DNA of 64,000 nucleotides from Axinella damicornis (lineage: Eukaryota; Porifera; Demospongiae; Axinellida; Axinellidae), in NCBI GenBank assembly GCA_963931865.1, contig OZ007510.1, positions 6,487,399 to 6,551,398 on the forward strand, in the 5' to 3' direction. The translations under genes were made by a program, and so were the position numbers. Positions 1-13,100 of the stretch are shown piece by piece. How positions within the stretch are numbered: the stretch's first letter is position 1; each line of letters begins with the position of its first letter. The notes under the pieces were generated by a model. It was not told the DNA's origin. It was given only the letters and a program-made list of their open reading frames with translations, and made no database searches.

Positions 1-202
1 CAGGCTCCAGTGAGCTTGTCTGTAACTATGGTAACCATATCATGATATGACCACTCTTTGCTTTTATGCATTGAATTTATACAGAATTTGATATTTACCA
101 CTGTCTCTTATGCAGGGTAACCACCTGGTGGTCAAACTATTCTAGAACTTAAAATTGCCTGAAGTAGTTCTGCTAAAGGCTTTGAATCTTCACTCTCACA
201 CC

Positions 203-1135
203 ATGGCTGCACTGAAAGATACAGACGATGAACTTGATGAACTAGAAGCTAAAGCTCTACTGAAGAAATATCAACACTTCATGTGTACACCTAATGTTGT
301 TTCACTGAGTTACAGCAGTGAGAAAAAGGAAGGGAAGAAGACGGGGAGGTATGTACTTCGTGTTGGTGTTATCAAGAAGTTGTCAGCCGAGGAGATAAAA
401 GATCCAGATGTCCTGCTACCCAAGGCTGTTGTGTACGAAACACCCACCAAGAAAGTACATGTACCAGTGCAGGTTGTTGAAGAAGGAGAGATTTGGGCCC
501 TCAGTCTTCCCTATGAAGGTGGGAGTGAGGTGTATGCAGCCAGTGCTGTTGGACAGGGTACACTTGGACACTACAAGGGAAAGTATCGTCTGCTGAGTGC
601 TGCGCACGTTCTTACACGTTTTGATCCTGCCAACATCGGAAGGCAGATTAATCCACGATCTAACCTTTTGCACCCATTTCAATCAATGAGTATCACCATT
701 GAGGGCCAAGTGGATGTTGTGCTGTATAATTCACCAAACGTACAAAACCCTGTGTGTGCCAAGCAGGACTTAGCATGGGCTACTGTCACTTCACAACAAG
801 AGTCACCAGAGATCATCAGTGCCGGTGCTGTTAACAATATTCGTGATCCTTTGAAAGATGAGTTGGTGCAATATTACAGAGCTTCTTCGCAAAAATGTCA
901 AAGTGATATTCCGGTGGCTGATACAGCAACCATGGCTAAGGTTCAAATCCAAGTTGGAAGAAGCAGCTATAAATATGCTTACTTTGAAGATATCTGCCGC
1001 CTCGACATCAGCCAGGCAACTCCTATACCAGGCGACTCCGGCTCTGCTTTGATTGCTCAGAGCGACAAGCGGATTGTTGGGATACTGTTTTCGGGAGGAC
1101 TACTGAGTGCTTACTTCTGCAGGCTTACCTTCTAA
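203..1135 (+). CDS. Trypsin-fold serine protease-like protein, intronless
   Basis: Open reading frame of 310 codons from the ATG at 203. An upstream TTG at 155 is in frame, but the ATG is the plausible start. The order of conserved elements fits a chymotrypsin-like peptidase: His about residue 135 in the motif SAAHV, Asp about 189 in QDLAWA, and Ser about 279 in PGDSGSAL. The first 90 residues are charged and carry no signal peptide, so an intracellular or atypical protease is more likely than a digestive trypsin. The product is unnamed because I recognise only the fold. Oddity: the frame stops at 1135 just after the last core strand, while another frame (1123-1191) is open and reads as a natural tail (AYLLNPIEGP...). 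This suggests a frameshift, a sequencing error or an unusual splice, so the gene may be damaged. Confidence 0.6.
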   Translation: MAALKDTDDELDELEAKALLKKYQHFMCTPNVVSLSYSSEKKEGKKTGRYVLRVGVIKKLSAEEIKDPDVLLPKAVVYETPTKKVHVPVQVVEEGEIWALSLPYEGGSEVYAASAVGQGTLGHYKGKYRLLSAAHVLTRFDPANIGRQINPRSNLLHPFQSMSITIEGQVDVVLYNSPNVQNPVCAKQDLAWATVTSQQESPEIISAGAVNNIRDPLKDELVQYYRASSQKCQSDIPVADTATMAKVQIQVGRSSYKYAYFEDICRLDISQATPIPGDSGSALIAQSDKRIVGILFSGGLLSAYFCRLTF

Positions 1136-1191
1136 ATCCAATTGAGGGACCTATAGTAAAGGTACTTGACTGGAGATTAGTTGTATGGTAA

Positions 1192-1509
1192 GGTAACTAA
1201 ATGAATGGACACTGTTTACATTCCTGGTAAATTCAATTTGTTCTGCGAAACTTATGATGATAGCTATTTGAGCACTCAGGAAAAGGTGTATGAAGATTCT
1301 CACCTCAGTATCGTGATCACCGTCATGGAGGACCTGACTCAAACACATAATAATTGTGCTGAAACTCACCGTGGCGGTGTAGTCATGAATGCTTTTTGTC
1401 TTCCTGTTAGCGACCATTTCTTGCTTTGACAGTATGTGACTTCACGTATGTATTGATGAACCATAACTAAGCTAGCCACCTACATAGAAGCAGCCTGGGA
1501 ATAATGTTA
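1192..1509. other. Intergenic, no gene recognised
   Basis: Short reading frames occur here but none resembles a protein family. Bases about 1290-1400 (around 'ataataattgtgctgaaactc') partly repeat sequence inside the TIR element at 1510-1963, so this is probably a broken fragment of the same element. Confidence 0.4.
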
Positions 1510-1963
1510 CACTCCTGGTAGGGGAAAAATTGTGCCGCGTAATCTAATCTAAACTAAATAATCAAACCTCACAGCTCGCAGGAAAGGTCTACAGAGTTTC
1601 TGACTACACCGTCGTGATCGCCATGATGCAGTGACACAATCATATAATAATTGTGCTGAAACTCACCTTGGTGGTGGAGATACAGGCGCTTTTGTCGTAC
1701 CATCGGCCGCCATTGCTCGATCGCTCTCTTCGTCGTTGGTTACAGTACAGTCATACGAAGGGCCCACAAAGATTCTGACCACACGGCCGTAATCGCTGTT
1801 GTTCACTGACGCTTACATGCCAAAATTCACCGTGCTGGCAAAGTTGTAAGTGCTGTTCGGTCGACATTGCTAGCGATTGACTGAGCGTGGTTGCCACGTG
1901 TCATGTGCGTTAATTGGGAATAACTGCGAGTCGCAGCCGGCGTTGCAACGGCTACCAGGAGTG
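1510..1963. mobile_element. Non-autonomous TIR element, copy 1
   Basis: About 454 bp bounded by perfect 12-bp inverted ends, CACTCCTGGTAG and CTACCAGGAGTG. A second copy with the same ends and clearly homologous interior lies at 21481-21939. Homology runs about 13 bp past the right end. No transposase is encoded. Superfamily not assigned. Confidence 0.6.
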
Positions 1964-2359
1964 CGGTTGCCCCTCGATAACTGTATAGGTATATAAGTCC
2001 AAACTGCGTTGTGAGGTGAATGCAATCCGAGTAAAAGCCAGAAGGATTGATGTTGCTATCTTGGAGACTGACAGCAGAATGATTGCATGTCTCGACTCAC
2101 AGGCAGGCCACGGCTGGCTAGGACCATCTCCGGCTAATATTTGGTTCCAAATCCAATTAAATATAACTAGTGCATACGTGAAAGCACGCATAGCTAAGAG
2201 CCTCGCGGGTAGCGAGTAAATATTTGCCTGCTGTAAGAGACATTCAATTGCCGTGTTTTTGTATCCACAGCCTTGTAAGTACATTCATGTAGTTCACCAT
2301 TATACTCTACTCCCGCAGCAACGGACAGGTAAGTATATTACATCACCATTACCCTGAAG

Positions 2360-2640
2360 GCCAACCCTGACCCCCCCCCCCCAACACACCCTGACCCAAA
2401 CCAGTAACCCTTAACCCCCTCCCCCATGCTCCCCACTAACCAGCCCTGACCCCAGCCCACTAACCCCCACCCCTTCCCCATGCTCCGCTAACCCAAGCCC
2501 CCCCCCCCCAACCCAGTAACCCTTACCCCCCTCCCCCATGCTCCCCACTAACCTGCCCTGACCCCCAGCCCACTAACCCCCAACCCTTTCCCCATGCTCC
2601 GCTAACCCAAGCCCCCCCCCCCCCCCCCCCCACAACCAAG
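2360..2640. repeat. C-rich tandem repeat, about 120 bp unit, two copies
   Basis: Two copies of a unit running from 'ccagtaaccctta' to 'ccgctaacccaagcc' follow each other, each ending in a run of C (up to about 19). Not a simple telomeric array: TAACCC appears only irregularly. Confidence 0.6.
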
Positions 2641-2749
2641 GAACTTGGCGGGAAAGAACAGGTGCACCTGTCAACTCTAGACAATGGCGCCTCTGTCTCT
2701 GTCGTTTCTCTTAGAAAGCTTCTGTCTCCTATGTCGTTAGCCTCTTTTG

Positions 2750-3030
2750 GTAGCCATTAGCGCTCCCTCTGCTGCTATCCTTGTAGTTGGCTCCAGTAGG
2801 GTGGTGCCCAGAACCCACGCCACTTAAATGGAATCAGTTTGAAAGGCTTTGCGTCTGGGAACGAGGTTGTTGCTGTAACAGTTGAGCTTGAGTGGTGTGG
2901 TAGCCATTGGCGCTCCCTCTGCTGCTGTCTCGTAGTTGGCTCCAGTAGGGCGCGGTGCCCAGAACCCACGCTGCTTTAATAATTTGAAAAGGCTTTGCGT
3001 CTGGGAACGAGGTTGTTGCTGTGACAGTTC
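2750..3030. repeat. Tandem duplication of about 145 bp
   Basis: The block starting 'ggtagccattagcgctccctctg' and ending 'ctgggaacgaggttgttgctgt' occurs twice in direct orientation. The 'ctgggaacgagg' piece resembles the ends of the TAGCCTCG mini-elements found elsewhere in the window. The flank 3031-3716 shows no gene. Confidence 0.6.
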
Positions 3031-3716
3031 ATGTTGGGTAGCCATTCTGTTCGAAGGTAAGTGAGGAGACAGAATGGGTAGAAAGAGAGGCAGGGAATTC
3101 ATGAAACCCGCAGTCATGCTAGCTAGTTGTGTTAGTGCTTCAATGGGTGTGGGTACAATTTGAATCGGTGCCCACAAATACAGTGCTGCTCCACTACATG
3201 GCACTTTCTCATTACTCTTTAGAAGAAGACTGAGGAAGAGATGAGGAAGATACCTCTTTGGATAGAGAAGTATAAATACTGCAAGCGATCAAAAACTGGA
3301 GGTGTAGAAACGAGGCTAGGCTGGTTACCTGAATGATGAAAGAAGGAATGCCACTTTGATGCTTAAGGTGTCACCATGTGTTGTGCAGGTGGGGGGGTTC
3401 TACACACTGAGGTGTCCCTGAAGTTGTTTGCCGTTATGACGAACAACCAACAGCAGTACATATAATATTAACGATGTGGATATTGGTCAGGCAGGAAGTA
3501 CATACTTTAGGCATAGGTAAACCACACACATGCACCTTCCCTTTAGCACCCCTATTATACGTACCCTAAAACCATTGCCCTACTTCCTGCCGGACCAATA
3601 ACTACTTCGTAATATTAATGGCAAGGATGTGCTTGTAAGCACAAGTAGCAGAGATCCAAACGATGTAATAATGATGTTATATGTCTTTCCTCTGTTCCTC
3701 CTCTCTTGCCCACCAG

Positions 3717-4285
3717 CCTCTGCTGAGGGTGTGGCTACGGTTCGATAGCAGTGACTACCAAGGGCAGCGACTACTGAGAGCAGCAACTACCAAGGGCAGT
3801 GACTGCCACGGGCAGCGACTACCAAGGGCAGCGACTACCAAGAGCAGCAACTACCAAGGGTAGCAACTACCAAGGGTAGCGACTACCCGGAGCAGTGACT
3901 ACCGAGAGCAGCGACTACTGAGAGCAGCGACTACTGAGAGCAGCGACTACCAAGAGCAGCGACTATTAAGTGCAGTGACTACCGAGAGCAGCGACTACCG
4001 AGAGCAGCAACTACCAAGGGCAGCAACTGCCAAGAGAAGCAACTACCGAGAGCAGCGACTACTGAGAACAGCGACTATCGAGGGCAGTGACTACCGAGAG
4101 CAGCAACTACCGAGAACAGCGACTATCGAGGGCAGTGACTACCGAGAGCAGTGACTACCGAGAGCAGCGACTACCGAGGGCAGCGACTACCGAGAGCAGC
4201 GACTACCGAGAGCAGCGACTACCGAGGGCAGCGACTACCGAGAGCAGCGACTGCCAAGAGCAGCAACTCCCAATGACAGTTGAAT
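3717..4285. repeat. 16-bp minisatellite array
   Basis: About 30 units of a 16-bp motif close to GAGAGCAGCGACTACC. Because 3 x 16 = 48, frames stay open and give an artificial repetitive peptide with a 16-residue period. It is not regarded as a gene. The same minisatellite recurs at 5285-5500. Confidence 0.85.
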
Positions 4286-4305
4286 ATACCCGTTGCTGTG
4301 AAGGT

Positions 4306-4556
<251 letters not shown>

Positions 4557-4721
4557 GTTCCACTACAGGATCCACTCTGATTACTCCAATTCTAAGTTCT
4601 TTGTCACACCAGAATCCAAGTTTGAAACTCTTGCTAAGCTAGTGGTTCACCACTCAAAGAGCTCTGACAGGCTGACCACAACCCTCCACTATCCTGCCCC
4701 CAACCCAAGAAAACCACTGAT

Positions 4722-6190
4722 CCACCTAGTGTTATCACATGCCCCCATTATCCAGGGCATGATGCTAACCTATAGCAGGTCCATGTGGGTATGCATGGCC
4801 GTTATCTACAGTCGAATCAATTGCCTGAGGTTGTGATTGCGTATCTAGCCTAGCCTCATTCCCAGGCACTCGGTAATCACCTGGGAACGAGGCTAGTACC
4901 TAGCCATGCATTGTCTGCATTGTGTGGTTTTACTTACAGAATTTGACATAGTCCACAAATGTACAGTGGATCTTGTACAAGCAACGTCAGTACAGTCCAT
5001 TGCGATGGTGTTCGAACAGCAACATTGCGTATTGTGTTACGTGTTGCCTATTGCGTTGCAGCATACACATTGATATTCAACTTTGATCTATGAGCCGTAA
5101 ACATGGTCAGATCATGCAGTAAGCAGAGCCCCAGAGAAAGGCCACCATATTCGCCTGATCTTAGGTGGCGGATTGTATGACAGTGACTAGCCTATGAACT
5201 GTCATTTCAAGAGGTTGCTCGTAGCCTCAACGTAGCGGTAAGTACCATTCACAAGACCTGGGAGCTGCCCTTGGTAGTTACTGCTCCTGAGGGTGTGACT
5301 ACGGTTCGATAGCAGTGACTACCTGTCACCTGAGGGCGAGCGACTATCAAGAGTAGCGACTACCAAGGGTAGTGACTGCCCGGAACAGCGACTACCAAGG
5401 GCAGTGACTACCGAGAGAGCAGCGGCTACCGAGAGCAGCGACCACCGAGAGCAGCGACCACCGAGAGCAGCGACTGCCAAGAGCAGCGACTCCCAATGAC
5501 AGTGTCTGATCATGTAAATGCGGTAAGAAACACTTTAGACATGTAATAAGATCATAAAGTATGTTAGTAAGCCCTTGACATACATCTAATTTGGGGCATA
5601 ACAACTTATAAAGTCCCAAACACTCTCCTTGGTGGCAACTTGCTCACACTTGCCCCACAATGTCCTGCAGTCACCTAGTGTTATCACATGCCCCTATATC
5701 CAGGGCATGATGTAGCAGGTCCGTGTGGTATGCATGGCCCTTATCAACAGTCGAATCAATTGCCTGAGGTTGTGATTGTGTATCTAGCCTAGCCTCATTC
5801 CCAGGCACTCGGTAATTGCCTTGGAATGAGGCTAGTACCTAGCCATGCATTGACTGCATTGTGTGGTTTTACTTACATTTGTAGAATTTGACATAGTCCA
5901 CAAATGCACAGTGGATCTTGTACAAGCAACGTCAGTACTGTCCATTGCAATGGTGTTCGAACAGCTGTATTGCGTTCCACATGGCATATTGTGTTACTTG
6001 TTACCTATTGCGTTGCAGCATACACATTAGTTTTTGGCAGGAGATTCAAGATCTGCAGAGCCCCAGAGAAAGGCCACCCGATCTTAGGTGGCAGATTGTA
6101 TGACAGTGACTAGCCTATGAACTGTTGTTTCAAGAGGTTGCTCCTAGCCTCAACGTAGCGGTGAGTACCGTTCACAAAACCCGGGAGCTG
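4722..6190. repeat. Segmental tandem duplication, about 520 bp, with intervening minisatellite
   Basis: The segment 4722-5268 and the segment 5671-6190 are close copies, from 'cacctagtgttatcacatg' to 'caacgtagcggt(a/g)agtacc'. Between them, 5285-5500 repeats the 16-bp minisatellite and its leader 'gagggtgtg(g/a)ctacggttcg', as at 3717. The larger unit (minisatellite plus flank) was therefore duplicated in tandem, and the (TG)n then expanded in copy 1 only or was lost from copy 2. Confidence 0.8.
4851..4895. mobile_element. TAGCCTCG mini-element (45 bp), copy in the duplicated block
   Basis: Inverted ends TAGCCTCATTCCCAGG and CCTGGGAACGAGGCTA surround 13 bp. Flanks are GTATCTAGCC on the left and GTACCTAGCC on the right, a target-site duplication with one mismatch read as 10 bp. 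The duplicated copy lies at 5790-5834. Confidence 0.65.
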
Positions 6191-7016
6191 TTTGTTTGGG
6201 CATACCTGCAGCGTGGAACCGACCCCCACCCCTCACCATCCCCGCAGAAATCAAATCACAATCCTCTACTGGTACAACTGTGAAATAATTATTCTCTACA
6301 AATTGGCCATCCTTTCGTTCCTGAAATCAATGTCACAGGACCGAGCAAAATCTTGTATTATCCCCAGACCCTTTTCCACGGGTGCGCATTCGGAGTCTGG
6401 GAATGAGACTATATACTTTGGATTAGGTAGACACATTCACAAAGCTGTAAAACAATGCCTGAGTAGCTACGTGTTCCCAAACTATTTTAGGATCTAGCTC
6501 CATGAACTGTGACCAAGACAACCTTCACCCTATTCAATTGTGAGTGGGTGTGCATATTGCAAAATGCGGATCAGATCACCATCGGCTCAACACACAAAGT
6601 ACAAGATCACATCAAGCACTTTACCTTACTCCTATATGCAAGAACCTACCACCAGGGTCTGGAATGAGAACCAACGTGAGGTACGTACCGTCACTTTTTG
6701 TTGTGTGGCAGATGCAGGAACACCTCCACTATATTAGACACACAGGAATAGATATCATAATACAGTCAGCACAGTGGTTTCCAGTTCGCCTATTTTGACT
6801 TGCTCTCCCACATTTCCACACCCTAGTTGATGCTTGAACGAAAAAAACCCATGCATTTTGTCTCATTCGTCCAATACAAGCATAAATTATGTGAGATGGG
6901 GTGGGGGGTCAACATATCTGCAGTACGTCTTATATAACACAGAACCTGAACTTCATGAAACAATCTGGAGGCATTGCACGAGCTCATTTACGATGGTAGA
7001 AATAGCCCCACCCCTT
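6191..7016. other. Intergenic region upstream of EIF3D
   Basis: No coding exon recognised. Around 6399-6416 'gagtctgggaatgagacta' looks like one end of a TAGTCTCG mini-element without a clear partner. Confidence 0.35.
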
Positions 7017-7078
7017 GCCGCCGGCGCCGGCGCGCGCTTTTATTTAAGCACGTGACAACCCACGTGGAGTCGTACAAG
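7017..7078 (+). promoter_or_regulatory. Probable EIF3D core promoter and 5' UTR
   Basis: A GC-rich inverted stretch (CGCCGGCGCCGGCGCGCGC) is followed by a TATTTAAG box at about 7041 and a CACGTG E-box at about 7050, within 40 bp of the start codon at 7079. The placement suits a short-leader housekeeping promoter. The transcription start is not determined. Confidence 0.4.
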
Positions 7079-9936
7079 ATGGCTGAACCGAAGTTTGTGT
7101 TTCCCAACATTCACGACAACCCGGTTGGGTGGGGGCCATGCGTGGTGCCTGAGCAATTCAAGGACACACCTTACCAGCCCTTCTCCAAAGATGACCGCCT
7201 CGGGAAGGTGAGTTGAGTTGCCTCGTCCCTTGCTCTGGTGTTACCAAAGCACGTACGGGAGATATAATTTGGTACCCATTCGTTCTAAGGGCTCAATTCA
7301 GTTGATTGCTGTTGCTATTATAGTTTACATGGGAGATTTCGATAGTTCTCCAGGTGTCCATGTGCTTAATCTCCAAACATCCCTCACTGCTATAAAACAG
7401 CTAACTGTATGTCTTGTTGACCATATGCAAACACTGATTAGTAATAGTTTGTTGCAGCCAAGACTTGCGCTTCAGAGCACAGCAAGTGGATCCCTGGTCG
7501 TACCAGGATGTCACAGTGTTGTCAGGACTGTTCCAAAGTAGTGTTTTAGGCATAAGACATTCCGTCTGACCATGTGTACCAGTATCAAATTATGGTATGA
7601 AAATAACATGACTTCACCATGCCAAGTAGAACTGAAATCTATCCTCTCATATGCATGTAAAGCTGTGAACTGTCCACGTCTCATGCAATCATTTGCCTGT
7701 TAACCACTTGCCTCTGTCTTGCACAGGTGGCGGACTGGTCTGGCAACCTCTACCAGGACAGGAGAACCGCAAGTGAGCAGACATTTGCATGATTCCTTCC
7801 AAGCCACCTGAGACACATGGAAGCACATGAATACTGTGTGGTACCAGTTCACTGCCAACCGACTAGACTTGCCTGCCTAGCCTCAGGGTGTAGATACATA
7901 GGACCCTTTCGTGTGGTGAAATATACTTGGTGAATATAGCCTTGTTCCCAGGCCTTACCCTGTTTTCAGGTCTTCGGTTTGCAGTGACCCTCTCAGCATA
8001 GACCACCCATTCGCCACTAACATTGAATTTACGTTACGTGAGTTCTAAGTCCTACGCGTTCAGTTTGTATCAATATTCGCATAGGAACCACTGGACTTCT
8101 GGTTTGTAACGCAAGAAGATTGTTCTATACTAGCATGTGATTGTTCGATGGCGTGGAAAACCGGACGTCCTACGCGTTTGGAATTTGTACGTGTTGTAAG
8201 TACCACAAAATACACTTGTATATTGGTGACGTTCAAGCACCCATAACTTTACTTGCATAAGTGCACGCAGGATGTGAGCAGTTCCCAGATGTTATGATAG
8301 TCATCTCCTCCCCAGACAAGTATTCCAACATGTATGGTTTGGGTGGACAGACCTACGTCTACCACCATGAAAACGACGAGGATTCATTTCATCTCGTCGA
8401 CACGGCGCGCATCCAGAAGCCACAACACCAGAAGTCCAGGGCCAGATACAACCAGGTGGGCACCAAATTGTGTTCGCGTTAAGTAATCATTTTATGGTGT
8501 ATTTCCGGAAACTAAAATCACAATTTGCAATAAAGATCTGACCTCGGTCTAGGCAGTAACTAATTTGCACACAGCCCTGCATACTGATCCCAAGGACTAC
8601 CGTGTATATCCCCCCACACAGCCTTCCTCTTGTAGCTGGTATGTGTTTCGAGTTCCATGGGACCGAAATGTACAAGTGATCTTTCACTTGTTTGATAGCA
8701 ACACTCTGAATGGGTTCTTCAAGCAACAAGGAAGCGACTGCTGTCTTCATTGTAGAACACTTTGGTTGCACTTTGCGGTGTCTGCTGGAAGAACTCTTGA
8801 GATGAAACTCTTGCAGTCCATCCGTGTTGTGTACTATGTGAATCTTGTATTCTGTTCTCCCCATGCAGCAAAAGATCCGCCGAGATCGGGAAAGGAGGGA
8901 GGAGAGGAGGATGGGGGGTAAGCAGCAACAGGCCAAGGGAAGTCAGAGGGAAAGGTATGCTACCGAGTGGCTGTGATTGCTGCTTCTCTTCATTGGAAGA
9001 TGTGTTCAGGCTATCATCCTTTCTGTGTGGTTCCTCTCCCTGCATCCATCCACACAACACACTTCCTCCCTCTCAGGGACCGTTGGAGGCATCAGCAGCA
9101 GCGTAAGATGCAGCGCTACAGCAGAAATCTTTATGATAGATCTCGGGTATGTGTATCTCATTCTGTGTGTATGAGAATGCTCGGTAGTAGTTATATCGGC
9201 TAACAACATGTTTCCTCTCCCTCCCCTCCCTCCCTCCCTCCCCTCCCTCCCTCCCCTCCCTCCCCTCCCTCCCTCCCCTCCCTCTCCTCCCTCCCCTCCC
9301 TCCCCTCCCTCCCTCCCTCCCTCCCTCCCTCCCCTCCCCTCCCTCCCTCCCCTCCCTCCCTCCCCTCCCTCTCCCCCCTCCCTCCCTCCCTCCCTCCCTC
9401 CCTCCCTCCCTCCCTCCCTCCCTCCCTCCCTCCATCCCTCCCTCCCTCCCTCCCTCCCTTCCCCTGTCTCCCCCTCCTCCCTGCTCCCTAACTTTACCTC
9501 TTGTCCCATTCCTCTGCCTCTCTCCCTCCTCCTCCTCTGCATCCCCCCTTTCTCCTTTGCTTCCTCTCCCCCTCTTCCTTCCTATACCTCCGTCCTTCCC
9601 TTTCCTTTCTCTTCTCTTCCTCTCCCTTCTCTGCTCTAAACAGGTACAACTGAAACCACGTGCTCCCTCAGTTCCTGTGAGCTCAGAGTGGGAGGTAGTG
9701 AGCGAGATTGACTTCCAACAGCTTGCCAAACTCAACTACACTCCTGAGGAGCCACAAGAGCTGTGAGTATATGCACACACAGATTGGTTTGTCTGAGCTT
9801 ACTCACGGGAAGCCAGTTTTTCAATGCCAAGATTCCGTGGACAACCCTGGACCCCCAGGTTCACTCCCTGGATTTCCCCCACACAGTCTTCTATACTGAT
9901 CCCAGGGCCATCCCAGGTTCCTCCCTGGATGTCCCT

Positions 9937-9983
<47 letters not shown>

Positions 9984-10073
9984 ACACTTCCCATGGACAT
10001 CCCAGGTTCCTCCCTGGGTGTCCTCCCACACACATACTGGGGGTTCCTCCCTGGATGTCCCCACACCACATCC

Positions 10074-10116
<43 letters not shown>

Positions 10117-13100
10117 TCAGAGGTTCCTCCCTGGATGGATGTCCCCACACACACTCAGCCCTGCTTACTGGTCCCAAGGACAACCCAGGTTTCTCCCTGG
10201 ATGTATATACCACTTTCCAGCCCATCTCAAGGACATCCAGGAATCTCCCTGGATGTACCCACCATGCTGTCTGGAGGGTCTTCATGGACATCCAAGGAAT
10301 CTCCCTGGATGTCTCCATGTAAACAGACACTATGGACCATCCAATGATGTTTGATAATACCATCCCCTGGGATATAGTAACTGTCATCACACTGGTCACA
10401 GTGAGTTGAGTGTTACCGAGTGCAGGCCAGTCAAGTTCCCATCCTCTGGCAATAGCTGAAGCAGTCTAATAGGCACACCGTGATGGTTTATAGCCAGTAT
10501 GCATATGCATGCTGCACACCATCAGGTGTTCTGCATGCATGCAGGACATGAGATGACTTAAAGCACTCTCCCCGTCTTCATGACATGCTCTAGCCCCCCA
10601 CCGTGCGCTATAGTCTCCATCCGTACAAGGCCTTGTTGAGGTAGACTGTTCATAGTTTGCATCTCAGTCAGACAGTCTCCGGTTCCAAAGCAACGTCGTT
10701 GCAATGATGAGTCGTTTGTGGTTTGAATTAACCCATGACGTGATAAAGTGATCCAGCTACATGTATGTAGTAATTATAATTTCTTGTTAAGTCTGCCAAA
10801 CTTGGCTGCTGAGTGTTTCTTAATTTGCATAGATACACGGGTAGTACTAAAACCCTGAACGGAACGGAACGGAATGAATGGAACAAACGGAACAGCCATT
10901 TTCCGTCGCTGAGACCAAGTAAAACCATTTTTTCTGCACAGGCCGGGTACCGTGCACATACTTACCGGACAACCCACCTTTACTTTTGGCGGATGTCTGG
11001 GCATGGTGCTTCCCCCCCGATAGTACTCCCCGAGCTGGCTTGCTGGGGGTGTTTATAAGGGGGTGCCCTGCCCCCAACCGGGGGGGCGGGGCTTAACTCT
11101 TGCCCACGGTAATGTAATGAGACCACAGGTCATGGAGAAACACCCCCAAAGAGTTAGAATGAGATATCACAACGTAAAACATATGAATGTGAATGATGGC
11201 TGGATATATAGCAGGAGATTTGGCCAAAGATTACGTCAATGATGCCAGCTTCTCTCCAGGAGTGTGGATGTACAACAGGAATGCCGAACTGCTCCATCTG
11301 CCCAGAACTCTGATAATAGAATCTTCCATGGCATGATGCTGGCTAGCTGATGGCATGGCGCGCTGACTGTAGGGTCTGGCCAATGCGAAACACCTTGGAT
11401 AGGCCCTCTATGATGTAGTGCCGGAACACAGGGTCGGGTGAGATGCAAGTGCTTGACTCCAGGCTTCGATCTGCAATGGAGTGCTAACTGGAGGGAGCTC
11501 CGGCACCAGTGGCCCCTCGGACGGTGCGGCCCGCAGGCTGCCAGGCCCTGGAGATCACCAGCGTATGGATAATTACCTACACGGGGGGAGGGGGGATTGG
11601 GATTGGTCGGATCGAGGATTAAACTGTGTCAACTATTGCCTGGGCATAAAGCATGCTTCATGCACCCTCAACCCCCCGATTCATTCACAGACAAAATGAT
11701 CATGATTATTCTCAACTGCATGGCAGTATGCTCACACCCACATAGGCTAAACTACGGGTGCTGTATGCTACTAAGCTAGCCTGACTGGCTCAGAACGATG
11801 ATCACGCCCATGCAGGCGGAGTTGCTAACTACCTTCCTTAAACAACTTATATATTACTATGAGTCAGTACTTGATTAGGGCACGCCCTTGACGTTGGGTT
11901 GTGGGACGCTCCCTGTCCCCGGCCTACCTTATTACCAGCACGCGTGCAGAAGACTGCTGCGTGGGGACCTGAGTAGATGCTACAGATATGCAGAAATCTG
12001 TAGCGACGCATAAAGCATCTGTCTGCGTTGAACTTTCTGCACACCTCTTGCTGGGCAGAGCTGGGTCCCTGCATAGGCTGGAAAGCCTGCAACTGTAGAG
12101 CTGGGTACTGGGGTGTTGCTGCTACCCCCCATGGGACCATGAATTGCATCATGAGAGAGCAGATTTCGGAGGCGTGGTGCTCACTTAAGCAATGCTTGCA
12201 CCTTGGAATCAACTTTGGCCCACGAAGGCCTCGTTGTACAGCAAGGGGTCCTCCACTGACCAGTCTAGGTTCTGGTTACTCAGTGCCTGACGTCTGTAGG
12301 CTCTGTCATGCATAGGCCACCCACGTTGCCCCCTCAAAGTTCCGGCTGGCATGAACCACCCGTTTCTGGTACGCGAACAACCCTGGCCCCTTACTTGGGA
12401 ATTTCTTGGCCAGCACTGCTGCCATTAAGTCATAGCATTCCACCCAGATCAAAATGTCTGTTACAGGACCCTGGGTAAGTGGTCTGCGCGGCATGGTTGT
12501 GTCCTACAGTGTGGGGGTGAGTGACGCCCAAGTCTCAGGCAGCATCTCTGCCATCTCTAAGAACTCTAGGTTTTCAATCCTACGAACCAACCTGCCAAGG
12601 AGTTTGGCAGTTGGATCATGCGGCTGGAGGTGGCATGTCACCATGGTATTGAGGGGTTGTGCCTCCACTTTCCGTTTGGCAGCCGCCTCAGCCAGCAACA
12701 CCAGGCCTGACTCGTATTCACCCGAGAATGTTGGCAGGTGCGACCCAGTCCGCGGCTCCTCTATAAATGTGACAAATGCATGGAAATGTATGAACTATAA
12801 TGGCGGTCGCTGACCGGCCACCTGAGCCCTGAACGGGAGGTTTGTGCATGAGTGCAAAGTCCTTTATGACTGCACTCGCCTACCCACCTACCTATCCCTA
12901 CAGTTAATAAACGATTCATCAATCAAACTATTGTATCACCTATAGACATGCAAGCCAAGCCTTAGAGGGTACAGCAGAGATGGGAGGAGGTGAAGGTGTC
13001 AGGAATAGTCCGTCAAGTATGTCATCTGAAGTAGAGGGTACAGCAGAGATGGGAGGAGGTGAAGGTGTCGGGAATAGTTCGTCAAGTATGTCTTAGATGA

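Noticed and set aside
2360..2640. TAACCC-containing C-rich block as an internal telomere
   Set aside because: The hexamer is not in a regular array; the repeat unit is about 120 bp.
8487..8936. 149-codon minus-strand frame
   Set aside because: Antisense to EIF3D intron and exon 4; no family resemblance.
9006..9735. Open frames of 143-220 codons on both strands
   Set aside because: Pure (CCCT)n/(GGGA)n low complexity in EIF3D intron 5, overlapping real exons.
9763..10399. Several Pro/Gly-rich frames of about 180-194 codons
   Set aside because: Products of a degenerate minisatellite and C/G runs.
10957..11000. 'acatacttaccgg' resembling the 5' end of U1 snRNA
   Set aside because: Sequence after the first 10 bases does not match U1 and shows no Sm site or stem-loops.
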